The notes under the pieces are model-generated. The model saw nothing but the letters and a program-made list of their open reading frames with translations. It was not told the DNA's origin and did not search any database. Made by a program: the position numbers and the translations under genes. Below are positions 17,327 through 24,851 of a stretch of DNA of 64,000 nt, piece after piece. Source of the DNA: JAWHTC01 sp032586155 (GTDB lineage Bacteria > Pseudomonadota > Alphaproteobacteria > Rhodobacterales > Rhodobacteraceae); assembly GCF_032586155.1 (NCBI RefSeq), contig NZ_JAWHTC010000001.1, positions 806,001-870,000 of the forward strand, written 5' to 3'. The stretch's first letter is position 1; each line of letters starts with the position of its first letter.

Positions 17327-17390
17327 GGGATGAATATAACTCTAACGCGCATGTTTTCCAGCCAGGAGTGAGGACCGGCCTCGTCGTCCA

Positions 17391-17457
17391 TTGGTCGCTC
17401 GGACCAACGGCGCAACCAAGGACGACCCTCCGAGGCATTTGTGGTCAAATGAAGCGT
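17391..17457 (+). repeat. Dispersed intergenic repeat, copy 2
   Basis: A small hairpin (TTGGTC with GACCAA, 17391-17407) is followed by CCGAGGCATTTGTGGTCAAA and then TGAAG. The tail also forms a short ATTTG/CAAAT hairpin. It resembles the copies at 343, 22683 and 49081. It lies between the GNAT gene end and the selO start. Confidence 0.55.
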
Positions 17458-17466
17458 TGCACCGGG

Positions 17467-17913
17467 TCAGGCGGTGCGAGTCATCAGGTGGTATTTGTCG
17501 CGCGGTTTGAAACCCGCGCGCTGGTAGAGCCGTTGGGCCGCTTCGTCATCGCGGTCGACCTCGAGGTGCAACGCCTTGATCCCGTGGCTCTCCAGCGCGG
17601 GCAGAAGCGAGAGCAGCACCTCGCTGCCCATGCCACGGCCGCGGACACGCTCGCGGATGAAGAACTCGTCGATGAAGCCGTCCATGCCGCCCATTTCGAC
17701 CGAGTAGCCAAAGGAGATGATGATATAGCCGACGGGGGCCACGCGCGGGCCGATCAGGTAGGCGACACCGTGAGGGATGCCTTCGAGAAGCGGCATCAGG
17801 GCGGCGTTGCGCCCATCTTGCGTGGTCTCGATGCCGCTAAATACATGGTAGGCGGCAACAAGGGCTTCGAGTTTGGGCAGGTCGTCGGGGCGGGCGAGTT
17901 GAAGGGTGCTCAT
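17467..17913 (-). CDS. GNAT family N-acetyltransferase
   Basis: This 148-residue protein has the Gcn5-related acetyltransferase fold. It contains FFIRERVRGRGMGSEVLLSLLPALESHG, whose RGRGMG is the acetyl-CoA pyrophosphate loop, and HLEVDRDDEAAQRLYQRAGF, the C-terminal motif B. The acceptor substrate is unknown. Its start overlaps the stop of the upstream GrpB-family gene by 4 bases (ATGA), and that gene in turn overlaps a nucleoside hydrolase gene. The three therefore form one operon, perhaps tied to nucleoside salvage. Confidence 0.88.
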   Translation of the reverse strand: MSTLQLARPDDLPKLEALVAAYHVFSGIETTQDGRNAALMPLLEGIPHGVAYLIGPRVAPVGYIIISFGYSVEMGGMDGFIDEFFIRERVRGRGMGSEVLLSLLPALESHGIKALHLEVDRDDEAAQRLYQRAGFKPRDKYHLMTRTA

Positions 17914-18431
17914 GAGATCGGGCTTTCCATAAGAAGGGCGCGGGCCTCGAGCGTGTCGATCAGCGCGGATTTGCAGGCGCCATATGCGGCGTGGTCGTTG
18001 GGGTGTTCGCCAAGGCAGCGGGCCTTGGTGGCGCCGTAGGCAGCCCGGACATGGCTGTCGCGGCGCAGGAGGTCGCGGAAGGCAAGATGCCTTTTAATCT
18101 CGGCTGAGCCCTGTTCGTAGCAATGGGCCTGGACCTGGCGTGTTCCGCAAGCATGGTCGCGGTGCAGGTAGGTGCGGCCCGGCAGCCCGAAATTGCCCAT
18201 CCATTCAAAGCCGGCCGATTCGAGGGCAGGACGTTTTGCATCAAGCGCGGCGTGGGAGGTAACGACCGGCAGGAGGTCGATCACCGGTTTCGCCGTCAAC
18301 CCGCGCACCGAGGTCGAGCCGATATGGTGGATCTCGATGCAGGCGGAACCGAGGAGGTCTGTCAGTTCCTTGATCAGTACCTCGGCTTGTTTCGGCCAAA
18401 GCGGATTGTAGGGCGTGAGCGGCGGCATCAT
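17910..18431 (-). CDS. GrpB family nucleotidyltransferase-like protein
   Basis: This 173-residue product belongs to the GrpB/UPF0157 family, which has a nucleotidyltransferase-like fold. The motif IHHIGSTSVRGLTAKPVIDLLPVV (residues 30-55) contains the GS and the Asp positions of the fold. Later it has YLHRDHACGTRQVQAHCYEQGS and HLAFRDLLRRD, typical of the family. In other bacteria the domain is sometimes fused to dephospho-CoA kinase, but the activity is unproven. Start 18431 overlaps the nucleoside hydrolase stop, so translation is probably coupled. Confidence 0.83.
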   Translation of the reverse strand: MMPPLTPYNPLWPKQAEVLIKELTDLLGSACIEIHHIGSTSVRGLTAKPVIDLLPVVTSHAALDAKRPALESAGFEWMGNFGLPGRTYLHRDHACGTRQVQAHCYEQGSAEIKRHLAFRDLLRRDSHVRAAYGATKARCLGEHPNDHAAYGACKSALIDTLEARALLMESPIS

Positions 18432-19363
18432 AGGCGGGCGAGCCGCTCGGTCAGAAGGGCAAAGAAACCGTCGGCGTCGATGTCCCCCATGAAGGTGGCG
18501 TTGGGAGCGCGATCGGTAACGCCCCACCAGTCGGCGACGGTCATGCCCATGGTCAGCTCGGAATGGGTTTCGATCTCGACGTTGATATGGCGGCCCGAAA
18601 AGAGGCCCGGTTGCAGCAGGTAAGCGGTGACGCAGGGATCATGCAGCGGGGCACCGGCGGAGCCGTATTTTTCCTTGTCGAACCGTTCGAAGAAATCGGT
18701 CATCTGGGCGACGGCGATGCCTACGGGGGTGCCAAGGGCGCGGAACGCGTCGTTGCGCGGTTTCGTGACCAGTGCCTTGTGGGTTACATCGAGCGGCATT
18801 ACGGTGATAGGAACGCCAGATTTAAAAACGATATGAGCGGCTTGCGGGTCGACGTAAATGTTGAACTCGGCGGCCGGAGTGATGTTGCCGACCTCGAAAT
18901 AGGCACCACCCATGAGGACGATTTCAGCCACCCGTTCCATGATGTCCGGTGCCTTTTCAAACGCCATGGCGATGTTGGTGAGCGGGCCCAGCGGACAGAG
19001 GGTGACCATGCCGGGATCATGGGCACGCAGCGTGTCGATGATGAAGTCGACGGCGTGCTGGTCCTGCAGGGACATTTCCGGGTCCGGTAGATCGGGGCCG
19101 TCAAGGCCGGTTTTACCATGAACATGCTCGGCCGTGACCAGATCGCGGCCCAGGGGACGGTCGCATCCGGCAAAGACCATTACATCAGGTTTGCCTGCCA
19201 ACTCACAGACAATACGCGCATTTTTAGACGTTAGGGGCAGGGGAACATTGCCTGCGACACATGTGATGCCCAGCACGTCAATCTCGTCCGGACTGGCCAG
19301 AGCCAGAAGGATGGCGACGGCATCGTCCTGGCCCGGATCGGTGTCGATGATAATCTTGCGCAT
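18428..19363 (-). CDS. Inosine/uridine-preferring nucleoside hydrolase
   Basis: This 311-residue enzyme cleaves the N-glycosidic bond of ribonucleosides to give ribose and a base. The N-terminal IIDTDPGQDDAVAILLALASP is the calcium-binding signature. CPLGPLTNIAMAF, GGAYFEVGNITPAAEFNIYVDPQAA and the C-terminal HDPCVTAYLL, with a conserved Asp, are also present. The start at 19363 follows directly from the signature alignment; the open frame upstream lacks family similarity. It is the first gene of an operon with GrpB-like and GNAT proteins. Confidence 0.92.
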   Translation of the reverse strand: MRKIIIDTDPGQDDAVAILLALASPDEIDVLGITCVAGNVPLPLTSKNARIVCELAGKPDVMVFAGCDRPLGRDLVTAEHVHGKTGLDGPDLPDPEMSLQDQHAVDFIIDTLRAHDPGMVTLCPLGPLTNIAMAFEKAPDIMERVAEIVLMGGAYFEVGNITPAAEFNIYVDPQAAHIVFKSGVPITVMPLDVTHKALVTKPRNDAFRALGTPVGIAVAQMTDFFERFDKEKYGSAGAPLHDPCVTAYLLQPGLFSGRHINVEIETHSELTMGMTVADWWGVTDRAPNATFMGDIDADGFFALLTERLARL

Positions 19364-19591
19364 GTGGCGTGGTTCCCTGCTGCCCTCGGGGGGACCATGA
19401 CCAAGGGCGCCGGGATTGTCCACCATGGGAGGTGGCGGGTTTCCGCCCTGTCGGTGTGATTGGTTGGTGGCCCGGATCGGGAGGCCGGACTTGCCACACC
19501 GCGCGAACCGTGTTGCACTGGGCAAGGTTGCCCGTTGCGGGCGAGATCGCCGATTGTTTGAACAGATTTGAATCAGGGAAGGTAGTGCAGA

Positions 19592-19978
19592 ATGTCGGAT
19601 CGGACAGCCCGAAACGGGATCATTGCGGTGATGGTTTTCGCCATCGGAACAATGGGGGGCATGTGGGGTTCCCCGGCAACGGCGGGTAGCAAAAAAATCC
19701 TGATATCGGAGGGAGGCACGCCGGGGGCGACCTTGCATTTGGCGGGCAGCCTGAAAGGGGTGGGCAAGAAAAAGAAACAGCGTCTGTCGGTGAAAAAGCG
19801 GAGTGGGCCAGGGGTGGCCTCGGCCGGCGGCGGCACTGTGAAGGGGTTCAAAGGCAGCGATGAAGAGTTGCAGGCGGTGAAGACACGCAGGAGGCTGGGT
19901 GTATCAACTACCGCGGGGGGCACCCCGGAGGGTTTCAAAGGCAGCGATGAGGAGTTGCAGGTGAAGGGGCGGAACTGA
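19592..19978 (+). CDS. Small exported protein with repeated GFKGSDEELQ motif
   Basis: I do not recognise this 128-residue protein. It starts with a hydrophobic, signal-like segment (about residues 9-31, ending SPATAGS). A strongly basic stretch follows (KGVGKKKKQRLSVKKRSG). Then come two copies of GGTxxGFKGSDEELQxV about 34 residues apart, the last close to the C-terminus. The mature part is hydrophilic and probably disordered. The acidic repeats and basic centre could mediate self-association or binding to an acidic polymer. It converges on the TagD-LicD pair with a gap of 24 bases. Confidence 0.5.
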   Translation: MSDRTARNGIIAVMVFAIGTMGGMWGSPATAGSKKILISEGGTPGATLHLAGSLKGVGKKKKQRLSVKKRSGPGVASAGGGTVKGFKGSDEELQAVKTRRRLGVSTTAGGTPEGFKGSDEELQVKGRN

Positions 19979-20002
19979 AACCTGCCGAAGCGGAAAAGGG
20001 GA

Positions 20003-20443
20003 TCAGCCGTCGGAGAGTTTGGGGAAGTGACCTGCGGCGGCCATTTCGCCCAGGGTCTTCTTGACCTTGGTGCTGGAAATCGACGGCGTACGCGGCAGGT
20101 AATGCACAGTACAATGCTCTGAGAGCGCATCGAATTTACCGGTCCAATCGTCGCCCATGACGAAGGTATCGACCTCGTATTTGTGGATATCTCCGGGTTT
20201 CTGCTCCCAGTCATTTTCCGGGAAAACGTCATCAACATAACGGCAAGCAAGCAGGATTTCGGCCCGGTGCTCGTAGGGGATGACGGTTTTCTTGCCCTTG
20301 ATGGCGTTGAATTCGTCCGACGAGCAACCGACGATCAACCGGTCGCCCATCGCGGCCATGCGCTGCAAGAGACGGACATGGCCGACATGAAACAGGTCGA
20401 ACGTGCCGTAGGTCAGAATGGTTTTGGGATGCGGGGCGCTCAT
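20003..20443 (-). CDS. Glycerol-3-phosphate cytidylyltransferase-like (TagD family)
   Basis: This 146-residue enzyme of the nucleotidyltransferase superfamily activates a phosphorylated alcohol with CTP. It shows GTFDLFHVGHVRLLQR with the HxGH catalytic motif, then YEHRAEILLACRYVDDVFPE, and SISSTKVKK (the ISSTxI-type motif). The length matches glycerol-3-phosphate cytidylyltransferases such as TagD, which make CDP-glycerol for teichoic-like polymers. The start overlaps the stop of the upstream licD-like gene by 4 bases, so both probably act in surface-polymer decoration. Ethanolamine- or choline-phosphate cytidylyltransferase activity is an alternative. Confidence 0.85.
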   Translation of the reverse strand: MSAPHPKTILTYGTFDLFHVGHVRLLQRMAAMGDRLIVGCSSDEFNAIKGKKTVIPYEHRAEILLACRYVDDVFPENDWEQKPGDIHKYEVDTFVMGDDWTGKFDALSEHCTVHYLPRTPSISSTKVKKTLGEMAAAGHFPKLSDG

Positions 20444-21369
20444 GCGGCCTGCTCCGCGTGATCGAGCGCGTTTTTGAACACGGCGAAGCGGCGGTTGGCA
20501 TGGGCCCAGTTGAAGGCAAAGCCCGGGTCGGGATGTTTCCAGCCGTCACCATAATTGACCGCAAGCATCGCTTCGGGATCTTTCGGGATCGGCAGGCCGG
20601 TGGTTTCGCAGGGTTTCAGCGGAAAGACCTGATCTTCGGTCAGGTCGCCGCAGGTGTGCGGATAGACATAGACCTGCCCTTCATCCACCCAGGCTGGGAA
20701 AAGGTCGACATTGTAGCCGCCAGAGGCCTTGAGCTTCATCGTGCCGGGGTTGGTGGGCTGGCGTTCGGACAGAAAGCCCGCGTTTTGCAGCAATTCTCGG
20801 GTCTTTTTCCATTGCTCGACGGCTTCGACGGTCGAGGAGGCATCAAGCCGGATGGCGAGGTCGACATCGTCGTCATGGGCAATCAGCGCCTTGTCGCGTA
20901 CCGCGCCCAGGAGGGTGCCGGAGTTGAGGAACACCTCGGAGCCGACGGCCTTGAGATTTGACATGACCTGTTCGATATCAGCCCAGACCTCGGCCTGGTT
21001 CATCGTGCCGAAGGCGGAATGGAAGTGCAGCCCTTCAAGCTCTTTCCGATCACGCACGGAATACGTCAGAACCTGTTGGAATTGCTGATACTTCTCGATC
21101 TTGCCGTCTTCGAGCCGGGCGCGAAACAGGCGGTAGAGCGGTTTTTGGGCGCGCCGCGGGCGGCCGCCGCGGGCGATGATCGCCAGAATGGTGGCTTCGA
21201 GGAACTCGGGCGAGGTGTGATCCTTGGCGGCATCAGCCATTTCGCCCAGTTCGATGACAATTGCGCGGGCCTTGTAGCCGTCGCGTGGCGCGATGATCTG
21301 GGACAAGGCGCGGCGGCGCAATTGCTCGATCCGGGCGGCAAACGGGCCGTCCACAGGTGCTTTGTTCAT
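20440..21369 (-). CDS. LicD family phosphotransferase-like protein
   Basis: The 309-residue protein has a C-terminal LicD domain. SGTLLGAVRDKALIAHDDDVDLAI (about residues 148-172) carries the acidic metal-binding triad, and GYNVDLFPAW follows. LicD proteins transfer phosphocholine or similar phospho-alcohols from CDP-activated donors to glycans. The N-terminal 110 residues are helical and basic, without a family I know. Being translationally coupled to a TagD-like cytidylyltransferase, it is a good candidate to use the CDP-alcohol made by that enzyme. The acceptor glycan is unknown. Confidence 0.8.
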   Translation of the reverse strand: MNKAPVDGPFAARIEQLRRRALSQIIAPRDGYKARAIVIELGEMADAAKDHTSPEFLEATILAIIARGGRPRRAQKPLYRLFRARLEDGKIEKYQQFQQVLTYSVRDRKELEGLHFHSAFGTMNQAEVWADIEQVMSNLKAVGSEVFLNSGTLLGAVRDKALIAHDDDVDLAIRLDASSTVEAVEQWKKTRELLQNAGFLSERQPTNPGTMKLKASGGYNVDLFPAWVDEGQVYVYPHTCGDLTEDQVFPLKPCETTGLPIPKDPEAMLAVNYGDGWKHPDPGFAFNWAHANRRFAVFKNALDHAEQAA

Positions 21370-21489
21370 CGAGGTTACCTGTTACGTTTTTGTTTTATCA
21401 CTGCTTTGCGCGGAATCTACAGCGCAAAGGTGAAAATAGATACAGGCAAATTCGATTGGATAGCCGTCCGTGGCCGGAATGAAACGGCC

Positions 21490-21534
21490 AAAAAAAGACC
21501 GGGCCGCAAGTCTGGGAGGCATCTTGCGGCCCGG
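21490..21534 (-). terminator. Rho-independent terminator of the iron-binding protein gene
   Basis: On the minus strand a perfect 12-bp stem, CCGGGCCGCAAG with CTTGCGGCCCGG around a 12-base loop, is followed by TCTTTTTTT. It lies 43 bases after the stop at 21577. Confidence 0.9.
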
Positions 21535-21576
21535 GGACGGGGTTGCGTGAAAGCAACGACGTTCTTGGTCAGGGGA

Positions 21577-22575
21577 TCAGCCGTCGAAATCGACTTCTTC
21601 AACCAGCTTGAGGGCGTCGGGGCGCATGCGGGCGATGTCCATCAGGTCGGCCTCGTCCGGGGCAAAGCTGCCCCAACTGGCAACCAGGTCCGACGGTGGT
21701 GTGCCGGGCGCAATCGGGTATTCGTAATTCGTTTCGGCATAGATCTGCTGTGCCTTGGGTGAGGCCAGGAACTCCATGAATTTGATCGCATTTTCCTTGT
21801 TCGGAGCTGCCCCGGTCATGGCGACGCCCGAGATGTTCACATGTGCGCCGCCGTTTTCAAAGGTGGGAAACAGCAGGCGCACCGAGTCGGCCCAGGCCTG
21901 TTGCTCTTCGTTTTTCAGCATCGCGCCCATGTAATAGGTGTTGCCGATCGAAATGTCGCATTCGCCGGCCCAGATCGCCTTGATCTGAGCGCGATCATTG
22001 CCCTGCGGCTTGCGGGCGAGGTTGGCCTTGAGGCCCTTGAGCCATTCGCGGGTGGCCTCGGCGCCGTGGTGGTGAAGGTAGGCGGCGGTCAGCGCCACGT
22101 TATAGGGGTGGGTGCCCGAGCGGGTGCAGATGCGGCCCTTCCACTTGGGATCGACAAGGTCTTCGTAGGTGGTGATGTCGGCATCCGCGACGCGGTCCTT
22201 GGAGGCATAGACCACGCGGGCGCGGGTGGTCAGGGTCCACCAGTGACCGTCCGGGTCGTGGAAGGCGGGGGGGACATTGGCGCTGAGCGTGGCGCTGGTA
22301 ACCGGCTGGGTCAGACCAGCCTCGACCATCGCGGCCATGCGCGCGGCATCGACGGTGAAGATCAGGTCGGCAGGCGAGCGTTTGCCCTCGGCCGTGAGAC
22401 GTTCGACCATACCTTTCTTCATATAGGCGACGTTGACGTTAATGCCGGTTTCGGCCTCGAAGGCGTCCGTGAGCGGGGCAAGCAGTTCGGGCTGGCGGTA
22501 GGAATAGACATTGACGTCGTCGGCGAGGGCCGGTGCGGCCGCAAGGGTGGCGGCCAAGGTGAGGCGGGTGAACAT
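21577..22575 (-). CDS. Ferric-iron ABC transporter substrate-binding protein
   Basis: This 332-residue periplasmic binding protein is of the FbpA/FutA type. A signal peptide covers residues 1-18 (ending ALA-DD). The mature protein begins VNVYSYRQPELLAPL, then has ETGINVNVAYMKKG, KGRICTRSGTHPYN and the tyrosine pair in SIGNTYYMGAML, which supplies iron-coordinating tyrosines in this family. The start at 22575 is the first ATG giving a proper signal peptide. No permease or ATPase gene adjoins it, so the rest of the transporter must be elsewhere. Dyads upstream may be iron-responsive. Confidence 0.88.
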   Translation of the reverse strand: MFTRLTLAATLAAAPALADDVNVYSYRQPELLAPLTDAFEAETGINVNVAYMKKGMVERLTAEGKRSPADLIFTVDAARMAAMVEAGLTQPVTSATLSANVPPAFHDPDGHWWTLTTRARVVYASKDRVADADITTYEDLVDPKWKGRICTRSGTHPYNVALTAAYLHHHGAEATREWLKGLKANLARKPQGNDRAQIKAIWAGECDISIGNTYYMGAMLKNEEQQAWADSVRLLFPTFENGGAHVNISGVAMTGAAPNKENAIKFMEFLASPKAQQIYAETNYEYPIAPGTPPSDLVASWGSFAPDEADLMDIARMRPDALKLVEEVDFDG

Positions 22576-22614
22576 GCGCGGTCTCCGTATTGAGGTGTTC
22601 GTTGCGGATTTTAA

Positions 22615-22661
22615 ACCTGAGTAAATTACTTGGGTCAATACCTGAGTTGAAAGCTTAGGTA
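22615..22661. promoter_or_regulatory. Two dyads upstream of the iron-binding protein gene
   Basis: ACCTGAGTAA followed by ATTACTTGGGT (22615-22635) and TACCTGAG N7 CTTAGGTA (22639-22661) are two imperfect inverted repeats sharing the direct repeat ACCTGAGT, 25 bases apart. They lie 40-86 bases upstream of the start at 22575, in AT-rich DNA. I infer an operator, perhaps iron-responsive. Confidence 0.45.
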
Positions 22662-22682
22662 TTTGACTTGGATCAAGAGAGT

Positions 22683-22730
22683 GAGGGGCCAACCCCTCGC
22701 GCTCCCCGAGGCATTTGCAGTCAAATGAAG
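22683..22730 (+). repeat. Dispersed intergenic repeat, copy 3
   Basis: A perfect hairpin GAGGGG-CCAA-CCCCTC is followed by CCCCGAGGCATTTGCAGTCA and then AATGAAG. It resembles copies at 343, 17391 and 49081. It lies 17 bases after the mazG stop, in the orientation opposite to mazG. Confidence 0.6.
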
Positions 22731-22746
22731 AAATAGTTTCAGAAGG

Positions 22747-23568
22747 TTATGAGACGTTCTTCTCGTCCATCTTGGCCTGATTCCAGAGCGCGTCCATCTC
22801 TTGGAGGTCGCTGTCGGAGGGGGTTTTACCCTGTTCGGACAGAAGGGATTCGATGCGTTCGAAGCGGCGCGTGAACTTGGCATTGGCGGCGCGCAGCGCT
22901 GATTCGGGGTCAATGTCGAGGTGGCGGGCGAGGTTGGCGATGACGAAGAGCAGGTCACCGAACTCTTCGAAGGTCTCCTCTGCTGTGAGGGTGGCGCGGG
23001 CCTCGTGCAGTTCGTTGGCTTCTTCGACGATCTTGTCGATCACCTGATCCGTGGAGGGCCAGTCAAAGCCAACACGGGCGGCGCGTTTCTGCAGTTTGAC
23101 GGCACGCAGCAGGGCTGGCAAACCCACGGCAACGCCATCGAGTGTGCCTTTTTGCGCCTTGGAAGCGCGTTCAGCGGCCTTGATGGTTTCCCAATCGACG
23201 GTTTGCTGCTCGGCAGATTTGTCCCGGCTTTCGTTACCAAAGACATGCGGGTGACGCGCCACCATCTTGTCCGACATGGTGTCGGCGACCTGATCAAAGG
23301 TGAAATGGCCCGCTTCTTCGGCCATCTGGGCGTGGAACACGGATTGGAACAGCAGATCGCCCAGCTCGCCCTTCAGTTCTTGCCAGGCCTCGCGTTCAAT
23401 CGCGTCTGCGACCTCGTAGGCCTCTTCGATCGTGTAGGGAGCGATGGTGGCAAAACTCTGTTCGATGTCCCACGGGCAGCCATGATCGGGGTCGCGCAGG
23501 GCCCGCATGATTTCCAGCAGGCGCGGCATGCCGCCATGTGGGTCGTGGATCAGGTCGTTATCGGGCAT
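22747..23568 (-). CDS. mazG: Nucleoside triphosphate pyrophosphohydrolase MazG
   Basis: MazG hydrolyses nucleoside triphosphates to monophosphates and pyrophosphate, cleaning the nucleotide pool and affecting ppGpp levels. The 273-residue length fits the two-domain form. The first domain has CPWDIEQSFATIAPYTIEEAYEVADAIE and ELGDLLFQSVFHAQMAEE with the EExxE and ExxD metal-binding motifs. The second has a similar EEFGDLLFVIANLARHL with EANELHEA. The gene diverges from the first M20 amidohydrolase with a 59-base gap, so both promoters must be compact. Confidence 0.94.
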   Translation of the reverse strand: MPDNDLIHDPHGGMPRLLEIMRALRDPDHGCPWDIEQSFATIAPYTIEEAYEVADAIEREAWQELKGELGDLLFQSVFHAQMAEEAGHFTFDQVADTMSDKMVARHPHVFGNESRDKSAEQQTVDWETIKAAERASKAQKGTLDGVAVGLPALLRAVKLQKRAARVGFDWPSTDQVIDKIVEEANELHEARATLTAEETFEEFGDLLFVIANLARHLDIDPESALRAANAKFTRRFERIESLLSEQGKTPSDSDLQEMDALWNQAKMDEKNVS

Positions 23569-23627
23569 TGCGGTGGGGTCCTTTCTGGGGTTCTAGTTGT
23601 GGCCGGAGAGCGAAAGGGAGTCCAGTC

Positions 23628-24791
23628 ATGGCCGTAATCAATCGTATTGCAGGGTTTGCCGAGGAGATGGCCGGGTGGCGGCGGCATTTGCACATGAACC
23701 CCGAGTTGGGGCTGGACTGTCATCAGACGGCGGCCTTTGTTGTGGAGCGGTTGCGAGAGTTCGGCGTCGACGAGATTCACGAGGGCATCGCGCGCAGCGG
23801 TGTCGTTGCAGTGATCAACGGTACGGGCGAGGGGCCGGTGACGGGATTGCGCGCGGACATGGACGCGCTGCCGATGCAGGAGGAAACCGGCGCCGAGTGG
23901 GCCTCGCAAGTTGAGGGACGGATGCATGCCTGCGGTCATGACGGGCATACGGCGATGCTGCTGGGCGCGGCGAAATACCTGTCCGAGACACGCAATTTCG
24001 GCGGCAAGGCAGTGCTGATCTTCCAGCCGGCGGAAGAGACCATCGGCGGTGGGCGGATCATGGTGGAAGAGGGCATGATGGACCGGTTCGACGTGGGCGA
24101 GGTCTATGCGCTTCATACCGATCCGTTTGGTGGTGCTGGAGAGTTCCGCACGAGAACCGGGCCTTTGCTGGCGGCGGTGGATGATTTTGAGATTTTCCTG
24201 ACTGGCAAGGGCGGGCATGCAGCCTACCCGGACGCCTGTATTGATCCGCTTCCGGCAGCGGCGGCGATTTTGCAGGCGATGCAGACGGTGGTGAGCCGCA
24301 ACGTGAAGCCGCTGGACGAATTGGTGGTTTCGGTGACGCAGATTCACGGCGGCAGCGCGATGAACATCATCCCCGAAAGCGCCTATCTGGCAGGCACCGT
24401 GCGCAGTTTCAGCCCCGCGGTGCGCGACATGGCCGAGAAGCGGATTGGCGAGATTGTGACGGCGCAGGCCAGCGTGTACGGGGTTGAGGCGCGGCTGGAC
24501 TATCAACGCAACTACCCGGCGACGGTGAACCACGGCGCGCAGACCGAAAAAGGCGCAGAGATTGCTCGCGAGGTGGCAGGTGAGGACAACGTGCTGACCG
24601 CGCTGCCACCTGAGATGGGAGCCGAGGATTTTTCCTATATGCTTGAGGCGCGGCCGGGGGCGTTTTTCTTCCTGGGGCAGGGGGTCGGGCCGTCAGTGCA
24701 TCACCCCGAGTTCGATTTCAACGATGAGGTGGCGCCTGTGGGGGCGAGCTTCTTTGCCCGCTTGATCGAGCGGCATCATCCCGTGGGGTAA
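23628..24791 (+). CDS. M20 family amidohydrolase, first of a tandem pair
   Basis: This 387-residue zinc hydrolase is of the M20D class (hippurate hydrolase, N-acyl-amino-acid amidohydrolase). It has MHACGHDGHTAMLLGAAKYL with the metal ligands, QPAEETIGGG with the catalytic glutamate, ALHTDP with a metal histidine, and a C-terminal MGAEDFSYMLEARPGAFFFLG. The lid domain carries GKGGHAAYPDACIDP, where most relatives have PHETxDP, so substrate contacts may differ. The start at 23628 has AAAGGGAG upstream. It is 60 bases before a close paralogue of equal length. Confidence 0.88.
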   Translation: MAVINRIAGFAEEMAGWRRHLHMNPELGLDCHQTAAFVVERLREFGVDEIHEGIARSGVVAVINGTGEGPVTGLRADMDALPMQEETGAEWASQVEGRMHACGHDGHTAMLLGAAKYLSETRNFGGKAVLIFQPAEETIGGGRIMVEEGMMDRFDVGEVYALHTDPFGGAGEFRTRTGPLLAAVDDFEIFLTGKGGHAAYPDACIDPLPAAAAILQAMQTVVSRNVKPLDELVVSVTQIHGGSAMNIIPESAYLAGTVRSFSPAVRDMAEKRIGEIVTAQASVYGVEARLDYQRNYPATVNHGAQTEKGAEIAREVAGEDNVLTALPPEMGAEDFSYMLEARPGAFFFLGQGVGPSVHHPEFDFNDEVAPVGASFFARLIERHHPVG

Positions 24792-24851
24792 GACTTGCCC
24801 GCCCGACGCATTTGGGCTTGAGTTGGCGGCGGAGCATTGGAGGGACCTATC

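Noticed and set aside
19573..20250. Minus-strand frame across the repeat protein and the tagD-like gene.
   Set aside because: It is antisense to the more plausible small exported protein and out of frame with the cytidylyltransferase.
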